64,000 nucleotides of DNA from Sclerotiophoma versabilis (Eukaryota; Ascomycota; Dothideomycetes; Pleosporales; Didymellaceae): contig JAAROD010000081.1 in NCBI GenBank assembly GCA_012274445.1, positions 744,001 through 808,000 of the forward strand. Reading direction: 5' to 3'. Of the stretch, positions 41,115 through 53,502 are shown piece by piece. Both the position numbers and the translations under genes were made by a program. The notes below the pieces were generated by a model. The model saw only the letters and a list, made by a program, of their open reading frames with translations, did not search any database and was not told where the DNA came from. How positions within the stretch are numbered: the stretch's first letter is position 1; each line of letters begins with the position of its first letter.

Positions 41115-44100
41115 ATGATGTCCACTTCACCGGGCCATGTGGTCTCCCTCCCACTCACAAACGGTCACGGATCACCGTACGCGGCTGACACAACGGTGAC
41201 GAACGGTCTGGCACCCCACAGTGACAGCGATATGTCCAACGTCCACGAGGACGCCGCAGCAGAGCCAGCCTCTGACGTCGATGCACCAGGCGAGGACGAC
41301 GACGAAGACGTAGAGATGGCGCAGGACTCAGAATCTTCTGACGACGTGGATGCTGAGGGCGAGGCAGACGGCGACTATGACTCCGAATCACCGCTGCCGG
41401 AGCAGGCAGAGAGTGACGATGCCGGTAGCTCAGTGTCCCAAGAGTCCAGGAGGCCGTCGAAACGGAAGGTCAGCCCAGAAGGAGACGATTATATCACACA
41501 GAACCCCGAATTATATGGCCTGCGTCGCAGTGTACGTGGCATCACCGCCTCCATGTTCCCGAGCTAACCACAACCCAGGGTCGCGCCAGGCCTCATCGTC
41601 GAGTCGTAAGCTACTCCAGAACGGCTATAAGAGATGACGCTTACAACTCCTAGGTTGATAGCAGTGACGAAGAGGATGAATCCGGCTCTGATGTGCCTCG
41701 CAAGCGTCAGCGCACAGCCTCGCGCAAAGGTGTGCTATTTCATCAATCTCTCATATCGAGTCCCACTAATCCTTCCTCCCAGCGTCGAAGCAGCCTACAC
41801 CAGTCTATCGGTCAGCCGACTCTGACTCTGACTCTGATGGCTACGTTGGCCCTCGTCGCAGCATGCCCACTAAAAAGGATCGTCAGCGACAACTGCTCGT
41901 AGCTCAAGGATCGCTGCCCCCATCACAAGCGGAGGTCCGCTTCTCCTCGCGTCGCACCGCACAAGCTACCAACTACAATGAAGAGGACGATGAAGACTCC
42001 TTCCTAGAATCCGAGGATGAGACTACACCTGCCTACTGGGCCAACGTGCCTGAAGAGACTGGTCCAGTCATCGACAAAGTGCTCGACCATCGGCCACTAG
42101 AAGGAACAGAGATTGACCCCTCGTATGCCCAGAAGCAAGACTTTGAGTACTTGATCAAATGGCAGGACAAGGCACACTACCATTCCACGTGGGAGGACTA
42201 CCGAACAGCCGCTTCGTACAAAGGCTTCCGAAAGCTTGACAACTACTTCAAGGGCCCTGTCATGTCCGACATGTATGCTACGTACAAGAGAAAGCAGGAG
42301 CCTGAGGAGTACGAGCAACATATGGTTGCCCGTGAGACTGAACGTCAGAGCCAGCTCGACTTCCAGGTTGTTGAGCGTGTCATCGATGCACAGGATGGCG
42401 AAGATGAGACCGAATACTACGTCAAATGTAAGCATCTCACACTTGCTGCCTTTCCTGAAAAGATTCTAATGTGATGTTAGGGAAGGGTTTAACGTACGAT
42501 TCCTGTACATGGGAACCTGCTTCCCTTGTCAGTCGCCTATCCCAGACCGAGATCGACCGTTTTCTCGATCGCTCTTCGAATCGCCCGTCCTCAGACTTAA
42601 ACGAGTCGAACTTGAAGACGCGGCGGAAGTTTGTAAAGCTTGACGAGCAGCCCGACTATATCAAATTCGGTCGATTGAGACCTTTCCAGATGCAGGGCGT
42701 AAACTTCCTCGCCCACAACTGGTGTAAGGGGACCAACGTCATCTTAGCTGATGAGATGGGTCTCGGTAAAACCGTGCAGACTGTCTCGTTTATGAACTGG
42801 CTGCGACATGATCGTGGCCAGGACGGACCTTTCATCTGCGTTGTGCCTCTTTCAACTATGCCGGCCTGGGCGGACACTTTCAACAACTGGACACCGGACA
42901 TCAACTATGTCATTTACACCGGCAGGGAAGACGCTCGAAGCATCATCCGGGACAAAGAGCTCCTTGTTGATGGCAATCCTAAGAAGATCAAGTTCAACGT
43001 CTTGTTGACAACCTACGAATACGTCCTCGCTGATTGGCAGTTCCTGTCTAGCATCAAGTGGCAGTTCCTGGCTGTTGATGAGGCGCATAGATTGAAGAAC
43101 CGCGAGTCTCAGCTATATGAGAAATTGCGAGGTTTTAGCGCACCAAGTCGACTACTCATCACGGGTACGCCTATTCAGAACACATTGGGCGAGCTGTCTG
43201 CGTTGATGGACTTTCTCATGCCAGGCGTGATCACTGTCGACGAGGAAGTCGACCTTGCATCGGAAGATGCTAGTCACAAGCTTGCAGAGCTCAGCAAGTC
43301 GATCGAACCTTTCATGATCCGCCGTACCAAGGAGAAAGTCGAGAATGATCTGCCACCGAAAACCGAGAAGATCCTTCGCGTCGAATTGTCTGACATTCAG
43401 CTTGAGTATTACAAGAACATTCTCACCCGTAATTATGAGGCCCTCAACGAAGGCGGCGGTGGCCAGAAGCAGTCATTGCTGAACATCGTCATGGAATTGA
43501 AGAAGGCCAGTAATCATGCGCTCCTCTTTCCCAATGCGGAGGCAAAGTTCATCAAGGGTGATGCCACTAAGGAAGAGACGTTGAAGGCTCTCATCACGAC
43601 AAGTGGAAAGATGATGTTACTGGACCGACTTTTGACCAAGCTCAAGAAGGACGGTCATCGCGTCTTGATTTTCAGTCAGATGGTTCACATGCTGGATATC
43701 TTGACGGATTATCTCAAACTTCGAAACTACACATTCCAGCGTCTGGATGGTACTGTCCCGGCGAGCGACAGGAAGATCGCCATAGATCACTTCAACGCTC
43801 CCGACAGTGATGATTACTGCTTCCTCTTATCAACTCGCGCTGGTGGTCTAGGTATCAACTTGATGACTGCCGATACAGTTGTTCTCTTTGATTCGGACTG
43901 GAACCCTCAGGCTGATCTGCAAGCCATGGCTAGAGCCCATCGTATTGGTCAGCAGAAGCCCGTTAGTGTCTATCGTCTGGTGTCGAAGGACACCATTGAG
44001 GAGGAAATTCTGGAGCGAGCCCGTAACAAGCGTATGCTGGAGTTCATCACTATACAGCGTGGTGTCACAGATCGCCAGCAGAAGGAGTTGAACGACAAGA

Positions 44101-46104
44101 TGAGTCGCGCTGCAGCGGAGCCAAATTCCGCAGATGACATCAACAACATTTTGAAACGTCGTGGTCAGAAAATGTTTGAACAGTCAGGAAACCAGAAGAA
44201 GCTTGAAGAGCTTGATATCGACTCAGTTCTGGAAAATGCTGAAGAACACAAGACTGAGCAGGCTGCTGGTCTAACATCTGATGGTGGTGCGGAATTCTTG
44301 AAGAATTTTGAGTACACCGATGTCAAAATTGATCTGGAATGGGACGACATCATCCCCAAAGAAGAACTTGAGGTTGTCAAGGCTGAGATACAGCAACGCA
44401 AAGACGAAGAGCAGACTCAGAAGCTCCTTGACGAGAGTGCTCCTCGCAAACGTAAGGCCGCGGCGGCGAGTGCACGTGAGCAACGTGCTGCGAAGAAGCG
44501 TGCTATGGAAGCCGCCCGGGACGTAGACATTGACGACGATGAGCCATCAGAGGATGATAACGTTAAAAGGGACCCCAAGCGTCCCCTCAACACGAAGGAG
44601 ACACGGAACCTGGTACGTGCCTACGAACGATATGGTTCGCTTGAAGAGCGAGCCGAAGAGATGCTCAAGGCTGCAAAGCTTGTTGGCCGCGATATGGACG
44701 TCATTCGTACCACTCTCAACACAATCATCACCACCAGTCAAGATCTTGTCAAACAGGAACAAGCAAGACTCAAAAATTTGGAGATCGACGAGAACCGTGC
44801 CATCACAAAGAAGGATAAGAAGGCTGTGCTTTTTGACTTCAATGGCGTCAAGAAGTTAAACGCGGAGACTATCATCGACAGGCCTATCGAAATGCGCATT
44901 CTCAAAGAAGCAGTCGAAAGCGTGCAAGATTGGCACAACTTCCGCATCGCTGACGCTATCAAACCTGCGAGTTACTCCTGTCCTTGGGGTGCTCGAGAGG
45001 ATGGCATGCTTAGTGTGGGTATCTCTCGTCATGGTTATGGTGCCTGGGTACAAATTCGTGATGACCCGGAACTTGGACTAACCGATAAATTTTTCCTGGA
45101 GGAGCATCGCGTCGATAAGAAGGAGGAACGTACCAAGGGCGAAGACAAGAACGCGAAGTCTCCCGGTGCCGTACACTTGGTACGCCGTGCCAACTACCTT
45201 CTTACCGTCCTGAAGGACAAGACTGGTGCGGATCCAAACGTCAAACGTCTCATGGAGAACCATCACCGCAACAACAAGAAGCACCACTTAAATGCCGCCC
45301 GCCGAACTGACAAAGCATCGAGTGTTTCTGCTAGCCCCGCGCCTCCAGGTCACGCTAGGAAGATTGTGTCGCGTGACGTGAATCGTCCGATTCAGCGCAC
45401 ACATAGCAACAGCGAGAGTCGACGTTCAGAAGGTCGATCTGATCACCGACAGCACGATAAACCCAGGCACAGCGACCAATACCGACCTTCAGAGCGTAAC
45501 CGCGACGATCGAGGCAGCGTTGACAGACGCCCAGAACACCCTGAACGCACTGATATACCGGAATTTCGACGAAAGATCAGTGGCGACCTGGATCGACAGC
45601 GTCCTCGAGACGACCGGCCTCGCCCTTCCGAGGAGCGACCTCGTGCGCCTAGCCAGAGCCAGAATCATAACCGCACTGTCGACTTGACTCCTAAGGCGAG
45701 CAAGGAGAAGAAGCCGGAGGATTTTGTTGAACGCAAGATGCGACCAGTGCGTGATAACCTAAGTCGCCTGAAGAAAGCAACGGCGAAGAACTACCCACAG
45801 AAGGAGATCATGATCAAGGTTCTCAAGACCGAGTTGATTGCCATTGGCAACTTCATCCGCGCTGAAACACGTGATAATGCCGAGCTGGAAGAGCGCCTAT
45901 GGTAAGCCGAACAATAACCATGCGATAAGAGATCATTCACTAATTCGACCTTGTAGGAACTACACGGTTAATAATCACTGGCCACGTACTGGCGTCACCG
46001 TCCCTCAGGTCAAGGGGATGTACAGTAAGATGCGCAGCTCCGAAATGAACAGCAAGCAATCTGCAACGCCGCAGCAGAGCAACGGACAGAAGACAGAATC
46101 GTAA
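41115..46104 (+). CDS. CHD1: Chromodomain-helicase-DNA-binding remodeller Chd1
   Basis: Six exons (41115-41531, 41579-41605, 41654-41729, 41783-42427, 42481-45901, 45957-46104) give 1577 residues. An acidic, Ser/Asp-rich N-terminus (with a DSDSDSDSD run) leads into two chromodomains at about 235-445 (FEYLIKWQDKAHYHSTWEDY and EYYVKWKGLTYDSCTWEP, the latter rebuilt across an intron). The Snf2 motor follows: DEMGLGKT at about 478, LAVDEAHRLKN, and LFDSDWNPQADLQAMARAHR then IGQ. Next is a SANT-SLIDE DNA-binding region with YGAWVQIRDDPELG, an Arg/Asp/Ser-rich linker, and the C-terminal CHCT helical domain (VERKMRPVRDNLSRLKKATA). Chd1 spaces nucleosomes over transcribed genes. Exon 2 is only 27 bases. 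All junctions keep frame. Confidence 0.96.
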
Positions 46105-46863
46105 CATACTTGAAGAGGAGGCACGCTTCAGCGTCAACATAAAGACTATTTTTATGGCGTTTTTTATTGTGTGGCGACAAACAATCTTGATTTTTGGGCA
46201 TAGCGTAGGTGTTTTGGTTATTGGACTACCCGAGACCTTTTCTCGGGTCGCGTCTGGCTTTGCTTTTATTGCATGAGCCGCTACACGCGGGCTCAATATG
46301 GTGTTTTGCATGGGTTCAGAAGAGGTGCATCACAAGGAAGAAAACATGGCAGGGTGTTGCATGAGCATTTACGATATCTGGCATGGACACGCGCATCATT
46401 CCATCTTTACATGGCAGAGGCACGATTGTCGAATAGCGCCGATATTCTTCGCGGAATTCTGCATTTGCGCCTAGTGGTGGCATAGCTGCCTAGAGACTTC
46501 AAATTTCAAAACCACACACAACACCTTGCTCCTGCGTGACCTGCTTGATGATCATTGATACGCGTACTTTTACTCCCGCGATGAATATGTCTAGGCAAAA
46601 GTCACACGAGTCCAACATGCAGGCGTTGCGCGGGGGAGCGTGTTAAGTTGTGGTTGCGGTCAGGCGCGCTTAGTGCCACAAGATGCTGCGAAAATGACGT
46701 CCAATGGCAGGGATAGACTGCGGCACGAGCCTCAAATGTCTCGGACGAAACTCTGACGCGCCCTGCTTTTCAGCCATCACGGTGCTAAGACGTAGGCGCG
46801 AGTCAATATACAATTCTGCATTTACCCAGATGCTCGCGAGACCATATCCACAATCCATCCACA
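46105..46863. other. Intergenic region between tandem genes
   Basis: CHD1 3' flank and PPN1 promoter. ORFs here are short and unsupported, and I see no repeat. Confidence 0.45.
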
Positions 46864-49240
46864 ATGTTACGGCCTCGCGATGCACTCGTATGTGGCCTGC
46901 TCGTTTGGGGAGGTGCTTCCATGGCCGCTCCGCCTAGCGCTGTGACGTCGAGTGACACTGGGGCGGCACAGAGCGGGCGAAAGCTCACAGGCCGGTTTTT
47001 GCACGTTACAGGTGGGTTTGTGGGATTCTATGGGGGCGCCCAGTGAGGGTTGACGGCTGACATGATGTTGCAGACTTCCACCCTGACCCGTTCTATAAGA
47101 CATACTCGAGCACCACAGCGGAAGCAGCATGTCACCGCCAAAGAGGGCCTGCAGGCATATATGGTGCCGAGACATCAGGCTGCGATTCACCATTTTCCCT
47201 AGTGAATGAGACGTTCAGATGGATCAAGAACAATGTGAAGGACGACATCGATTTCGTAATCTGGACGGGCGACTCGGCGCGACACGACAACGATGAGAAG
47301 CATGCACGCACGCAGAAGCAGATCATAAGCCAGAACGAGTTTCTGGTCCAGAAGTTCGCGGAGGTTTTCGGGGTGTCTGATGAGGATCGCAGAGGAATCA
47401 ACGACTATGTGATCCCAATCGTGCCTACATTTGGCAACAACGACATTATGCCGCACAACATCTTCCTCCAGGGCCCGAACAAATGGACAATGAAATACCT
47501 AGATATCTGGCGCAGCTTTATCCCAGAAGCGCAAAGGCACCAATTCCAACAGGGCGGCTGGTTCTCAGTCGAGGTCATCCCTGGCAGGCTCGCTGTGATC
47601 AGCCTGAACACCATGTAAGACGTCCCAGAAAGGGTTGAGAAAGAAGGCACTGACATAACAACAGCTACTTCTTCACCTCCAACTCCGGCGTCGACGGCTG
47701 CGCGGACAGGAACGAACCTGGCTACGAACATATGGAATGGCTGCGCATCCAGCTCAAGATCATGCGCGAGCGCGGCATAAAGGCCATTCTCATGGGCCAC
47801 GTCCCACCTGCACGAGTCGACAGCAAAGAGAGTTGGGACGAGACGTGCTGGCAGAAGTACACGCTGTGGGTCCAGCAGTACCGAGATGTGATCGTGGGTT
47901 CGCTTTACGGACACATGAATATCGACCACTTTATGCTTCAGGACTTCGAGCAGGTTGACGATAACACAAGAAAGGGCGACATGGCCGCGCAGGCTCGGGC
48001 TAAGAGTGGTCAAAGCGAAATTAGACTGCTTGAGGACGGTGAAGTTACGGTAGCATCTGCTTCGGACTACTTGCTTAGTCTCCGAGACTTTTGGGCACAC
48101 CTTCCATCACCTCTCGCGGACAAAAACCGCAAGTCACGAACAAAGTCGAACATTTGGGACGATGAGGAAGATGAAGATGACAATTCCGTTTTGGGCTCGC
48201 TGATGTCTAGAATGGCCAGCTTAGGAAAACAGAAAAAGACTGGAAAGAGCGCCAAGAAGAAGTATCTCGAAAGGATTGGAGGGAAGTATGCGCAACGCTA
48301 TAGCGCATCGCTCGTCTCACCCAGCGTAGTCCCGAACTACTATCCTACCCTCCGCATTGTCGAGTATAACATTACTGGTCTCGAGCATCTCCGCACCTAC
48401 AGTGGCACTGAAGAACCTGGGGATCAACAAACGTCCAAGCACGGATTTTCGGACGATGATGGGTACAGGAGAGAAGTTGACACTATGGTCAGAAGGAAGG
48501 AGAAGCAGAAGAACAAGAAAAGGGCGGGGAAACATTCGAAGAAGTTCCGCTTCAAGGTGCCTGAAGGCCCATCCAAATCCGCGCCACCCGGCCCTGCATA
48601 CTCGCCACAAACTTTTACTTGGACCCGCTACACACAATACTTTGCCAATTTGACGCGCATCAACAATGACTTCGTTGATCCTCAGCACCACCAACTCGAC
48701 TTTGATGAGAAACCCACCTCCGCGAACAATCTAGCTCCGCGTACGATTTTCGGTCTACAGGTCGATGGAAAGGGCGAAATTGAAAGCAAAGGCTGGAAAG
48801 AAGGCAAACACAAAAAGCATAATGGGAAGCATCCGCGACCCGAGCCCCATCCAAAAGAGTTTGTGTACGAAGTTGAGTACGACACAAGGGACAGGAAGTT
48901 CCCTGACCTTACTGTTAGGAGATGGGTTGAGTATGCGAGGAAGATCGGAGGCAGCGGCGCGAAGGCCGCCGATGTCGGTAATTTTGGAGAAGAGGAAGTT
49001 GATGAGTTCGAGGTTGATGTAGAAGAGACGGACGAAGATGAGCTCAATGCAGAAGGCAAGAAGCATAAGAAACACAAGAAACACAAGAAGGGCAGGAAGC
49101 ATCGCAAGGCCTCGAAAGAGTGGTTTACATTCGTCAAGCGTGCATTTGTGGGTACTATGGACCCGCATGAAATCAAGGAGGTGTTTGGGCAGACAGCGTC
49201 GGTCGTGGAAGAGAGGCAAGACGAAGTCATGGAGTTGTGA
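46864..49240 (+). CDS. PPN1: Vacuolar endopolyphosphatase (Ppn1/Phm5)
   Basis: Exons 46864-47011, 47074-47614 and 47665-49240 (introns 62 and 50 bases) encode 754 residues. The N-terminus has a hydrophobic signal or anchor (LVCGLLVWGGASMAAPP). Calcineurin-like phosphoesterase motifs follow in order: FLHVTDFHPDPFY (joined across intron 1), WTGDSARHD, FGNND, a GHVPPAR loop and GHMNIDHFM, giving the full metal-ligand set. Ppn1 cleaves long inorganic polyphosphate inside the vacuole and is usually activated by proteolysis. The C-terminus has a pair of acidic clusters (EEEVDEFEVDVEETDEDE) then a Lys/His tract KKHKKHKKHKKGRKHRK, an unusual feature treated in the findings. The catalytic Asp-His motif spans a splice site, which supports the intron call. 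Confidence 0.94.
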
Positions 49241-49629
49241 GACTGTGACGAGATTACTGTTTAGGATACTGTACAGGGGAGTGGTATTGGGTCTTCTGAT
49301 TTACGTGTTGCTCTTTAGCGTTGCATATCATGACATTCCAAACGGTTTGGGTGCATAACGGGAGACGAGCATTGGGAGGTGTTGCATGGGATCGTTATAC
49401 AGGACGACTTCTTCATATTAATCATATACACATCAGAAGTGCATGTACATCAAGGCCTGCTGTTGCCTATACTGCATCTCAGCTTCGACATACCAGTGAG
49501 CAAAACTGTCAATATGTACCTGCCTTGTCCCTTCTAGCGCGGTACGGCGTCCAATAGGAATGACTCACTACTACCCTCCGTAAATATCCGCGATTTACTC
49601 GAGGATGCCTCTCAGACACAAACGCCATC
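49241..49629. other. Intergenic region between tandem genes
   Basis: PPN1 3' flank and promoter of the dehydrogenase gene. Nothing further is seen. Confidence 0.45.
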
Positions 49630-50694
49630 ATGGGAAGCACGACAACAGACCAAACAATGACTAGGACAACTCATCCAATAGGATGGATTGGCCTGGGCTC
49701 TATGGGTCTTGCTATGGCCATCAACGTTCAGAAGCATCTGAAAGCTATGGGTTTACCAAACCTACACTACTGGAATCGCACGATATCGAAGGGAGAAAAG
49801 CTGAAGGAGATCGGTAGTGAGCCTTGCAAGCATCCTGCTGACGTACCCTGGAACTGCGGTGTGACGTTCATATCGGTCGGTCATAGCTCTGCTCGACCGA
49901 TACGTGCACTAACGCATCACTAGGTCAGCGATGATCAGACTTTGAAGCATATTGTGGGCGAGATAGCAACTCTGGGCGATTCTCTCAAGGGCAAGATTTT
50001 CGTAGACACCACAACCGTTCATCCCTCGACCACAACAACTGTTGCTAAACAGCTTGAGCAACTCGGTGCCTTCTACATTGCCGCTCCTGTTTTTGGCTCC
50101 ACTCCCGTCGCACAAGCGGGTCAACTCCTTGTCGCTGTTGCTGGCCATGAGGATGCTGTCGCTGCAGTTAGCCCGCTCCTGAAGGGCGTCATCGCTAGGG
50201 GAGTCATTCGCGTCGGTGAAGACCCAGCACAAGCTTTGCTCCTGAAGACGACGAGCAACATGCTGACAGCAGGCATGATGTACCTGATCTCTGAAGCGCA
50301 CACACTCGCCGAGAAATCTGGACTTCCTTCATCAATTCTCGAATCTCTTATCGAACAGAATCTTGGCACTTATGCGCACGGGGTTTCAAAGAGGCTGACG
50401 AGTGGCGCATACCTGCCGGCTGAGGGACAAGCGCCGCAGAGTAGCTTGGAATTGGGCATCAAGGATGTGCAGCATGGTGTCGATTTGGCGAGGGGCAAGG
50501 GGATGAAATTGGATGTTGCGGAGAGCTATGTGGGCGCGGCGAAGGAGGCGAAGGCATGGAGTACAGAGAATGGAAGATCGTTAGACAGTAGTAGTGTATT
50601 TGGGATTGTAAGGAAGAGAGCGGGGCTAGCTTTTGAGAATGAGGTGGTGAAGGAGAGTGATGCAAGGAAAAGAAAGAGGACAGACGATTCATAA
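49630..50694 (+). CDS. NAD(P)-dependent beta-hydroxyacid dehydrogenase (6PGDH/3-hydroxyisobutyrate type)
   Basis: Exons 49630-49875 and 49924-50694 (48-base intron, donor GTCGGT, acceptor CACTAG) encode 338 residues. The Rossmann motif IGWIGLGSMGLAMAINV is at about 17-34, followed by NRTISKGEKL. The substrate-binding motif appears as AAPVFGSTPVAQAGQLLV, and the catalytic Lys in LLLKTTSNMLTAGMMY, with the all-helical C-terminal domain after it. Relatives oxidise 3-hydroxyisobutyrate, tartronate semialdehyde or similar acids, and some act on secondary metabolites; substrate unknown. The tail (VKESDARKRKRTDDS) is basic. The donor GTCGGT is not a strong consensus, but the joint V-T-F-I-S-V-S-D-D-Q is continuous with the family. 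Confidence 0.9.
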
Positions 50695-51733
50695 GCACCA
50701 CCCTCTTACTGCAGCAATATAGACTTAACATAGCTCTCAAGGCTTGTATCACTCTTTCACTTATTGGTTAGAGAGTCATGCTGCGAAGAGGATACCAGGG
50801 ACGCAGACGAGCAAACCGTAGGCAAAGATGAGGTTCTGGAGGTCGAAGTTGGTCAGGGCAACCCGCCACAGTCTGTGCTATTCAGTTTCGCACAGAAGGG
50901 TAATTGTCGGTATTAGCAAAAACATCGTGGCATTGAAGAGAAGCCAGGAGCGTGAACTGAAAGGCATATAAAAAGATTGAGTAAGGAAAGGTTGTGAAAG
51001 GCTGTTTGTAGGATCTCCCGAAGCAAGGCAGCAAGTCTTCACACATATCGAAGGAGCTGTTGCAGGAGAAGTGTGCAGAATGGTGCTATAGAGATGTAGA
51101 AACAGGAAGGGGCGCGATTCTGGCCTACATGCTAGCACTGAACAGTCCAGATGCTACTGAAATACGGCTCTAAGTGAAGGTGAACTATACTGATGAAGTA
51201 CACGGCATCGTCGTCTCGCAGCCTCCACGCGCATTGTTTTTGTGTTTTTTTTTTCACCGACATGTTGTGCTGGGTGCAGTGTTGAATTGTACGCGCATGC
51301 TGTAGCCACCTTGAACTCCCCATTTTCAATCGTATGTGTGCAGTCAAACCCCTGCTTATGGATTTCCTTTGTATCTTGTGCCATGATTAGCTCTTCTTTC
51401 ACCGCTTGTGCGACTTGACCATGAATGATCCCAGAAGCGTCTTTCTCGGCGCTCAAGATGCGTACCAGACACTTGTTCAATGGTCAGCTGGTCATGGTCT
51501 TCAAGCGGTGCGCAACGGCCTCAAGCTCATGATCTTCATTCGCTCTACTGTTGTTGTCATGTGCAGCTCCAATTCTCAGAGATGTCTTTACTCCATAGTA
51601 ATGCCATGTACCAACGCCTGCCCAAAACGTACAATCGTAAGCCATGGTTCGTCATTCTTATCAAACCTCCTATTTTTCATCACATGATATCAGCCAACAC
51701 TTATCCAACATGTCATGTCCTTCCTAACGAGAC
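50695..51733. other. Interval with scattered coding-like traces
   Basis: Two minus-strand stretches look partly coding (50776-50877 and about 51240-51645) and may belong to one small spliced gene. The first is listed separately. The rest has no recognisable feature. Confidence 0.35.
50776..50877 (-). CDS. Possible last exon of a small membrane protein gene
   Basis: After a TAG acceptor at 50878-50880 the frame reads HRLWRVALTNFDLQNLIFAY then GLLVCVPGILFAA and a TGA at 50776-50778. This is a basic linker plus a clean hydrophobic helix that ends exactly at the stop, unlike random sequence. Upstream exons are not resolved; the donor could be anywhere between about 50900 and 51650. A second open stretch (about 51645 down to 51240, DCTHTIENGEFKV, KCLVRILSAEKDASG) carries one in-frame TGA and might be an earlier exon. 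I do not recognise the family. Confidence 0.35.
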   Translation of the reverse strand, partial: HRLWRVALTNFDLQNLIFAYGLLVCVPGILFAA

Positions 51734-52260
51734 CTATCGCCATCCTCTGCGGCCGCCCTGCTGCTTTGCTTGCAATCTAATCTGTGCTTCCTGATCTTGC
51801 TGAAACCTCTTAACCTCCCCACTGTACTTCTCGTACTCGCCCGCCCACGTCTGCGCCAGATCCTGTATGTCCTGAACGAACCCATCAACGCCCCTATTGT
51901 ATATCCACAGACCGATCAGCCCAATGCTGCCCCACAGCAACAGCCTGATCGCTAGGCTGACCCAGAACAGCACCGCGCGGTACATCATATCGAGGATCTT
52001 GAAGCTGATAAAAAGCGCGGCGACCACAACGAGGATGGACGCGGCATCGGGCTGCGTAACGAGCCGTGTGAAGAGGGGCGTGAGGTGAGTTTGCAGGGTG
52101 CGAAAGATACCGAAAGCGGTTGTGACGAAGGTGAGGAGGGGCGAAGCGATGGATGGCGGGAGCAGCCGCGGCAGAAGTGTGGCGTAGTCTGCTGTATGTT
52201 AGTCATGGGCTTCCAGAAGGCCGGTGAACGTTTGGACTATGCACCCTGAACGAACTCCAT
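51734..52260 (-). CDS. APQ12: Apq12-family nuclear envelope/ER membrane protein
   Basis: A 16-base first exon (52245-52260, MEFVQ) and exon 51734-52191 (intron about 53 bases, GTGCAT...ATACAG) give about 157 residues. The body has TLLPRLLPPSIASPLLTFVT, a hydrophobic pair ILVVVAALFISFKILDMMYR and VLFWVSLAIRLLLWGSIGLI, then an amphipathic segment GVDGFVQDIQDLAQTWAGEY and a Gln/Arg-rich tail. This arrangement of two close transmembrane segments plus amphipathic helix is characteristic of Apq12, which works with Brr6 and Brl1 in nuclear pore assembly and lipid balance of the envelope. An acceptor three bases downstream (deleting Ala) is equally possible. Confidence 0.8.
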
Positions 52261-53502
52261 GATGAGGCGTGGGCGTGGTGATGGACGAGGCCGTGTGTGG
52301 GACGTGGAGACGCGTTTGCGCGGGGTGGAGAAATGTTGCAACGGCGGTTTGCGCGTAGAGCGGTGGGAAGCAGTGAACCGGTCAAGAGGAGTGGAGTGTC
52401 AATGCGTTAGTGCTGCTCTGGGCGAGCGCTGAGACGTGCTCTTCAGTCGGTGTGGTTTGGAGGCGTCTGTGCGGGCGGTGACAACTGTCTCGCCAGGGTC
52501 TTTGTGGTGCTCTGTCGTGGTTCAACTTTCACTCCATCGGTGGCGCTAGCATGTCGCTGGCCCTCCCATGCTTTGTCTCGCTTAACCATCACACCGCGAC
52601 CCCCACAACGCCCCAAGCCATGTGTATCACGACTGCACGACATTGTGGGGTGGTCCTGGTTGCTCGAGCAAGCATATGCGGTGACTGACTTGCTCCGCGT
52701 CGTGCGCTTAGCTCGCGGCTTTCCCTTTGCTTTCGATGGAAGCGATGTGGGTCGGCACGTAATGCGGGATCTTCATCGTCTGGCGATTAGGTTCGAGATC
52801 TAAGGGGTGTTGGATGGAACTGGCGGTGAAAGACATTCTTCGGACCGAGTTTTTAAACGTCTTATTGCCGGCAGCCGAAGGCACAGAGGAGGATGGGTAC
52901 TGTCGATATGGCACAAGATGTCCGACAACATGAGCTGTCGCTATGTTACGATATTACAAGGTCGATCATGGGAAGTGCAGCGGTGTTGATGGTGGCACAA
53001 AGTTGTGTTCATTCTGTTCAACTGCTAGTGAGTATCTGCTCACAGTGTATCTGCTAAGTAAATGTATTTCCCTTGCTTGTTGCGTTGCAACATTTCCATC
53101 CCGCGGTGTGACCTCTAGTCCACCTCCAACAACGTGCTTCGCATCATAACGGAACATAAAGAAATGAGGCCGAAGCCTGTGTAGGTGACAAATGTCTGGT
53201 ATCACAGATGCAAAAGATGCCCAAACGCCGGATGATAAAAGTCATATGCTGTCGTGGAAGTGTAAAAGTGGAAGCCTGATATGTCAAGTGATGACAAGAG
53301 GGCACGCTGACTGGTGTGTGGTTGCACGGTTGTACAGCGGGGATTGATGTGATCGACGATGGAGGGGTGATAGTCTTTGTACGACTTTGAAGTGTCAAGT
53401 TGCCCTGCAGGGAGACGACCGCACAGTCGGTACTGGTGCTTCTTTCCATTGTTGCCCGTGCTAATGGTTCCACATGGTAGTCGTCAAGAATGTGGCGATT
53501 GC
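52261..53502. other. Intergenic region without a supported gene
   Basis: It holds the APQ12 promoter side and the 3' flank of the single-pass membrane protein gene. The 117-codon plus-strand ORF at 52450 and others are Pro/Arg/Ser-rich with no domains, so they are not called. Confidence 0.5.

Noticed and set aside
52450..52803. 117-codon plus-strand ORF
   Set aside because: No domain, and overlapped by other chance frames; no clear start context.
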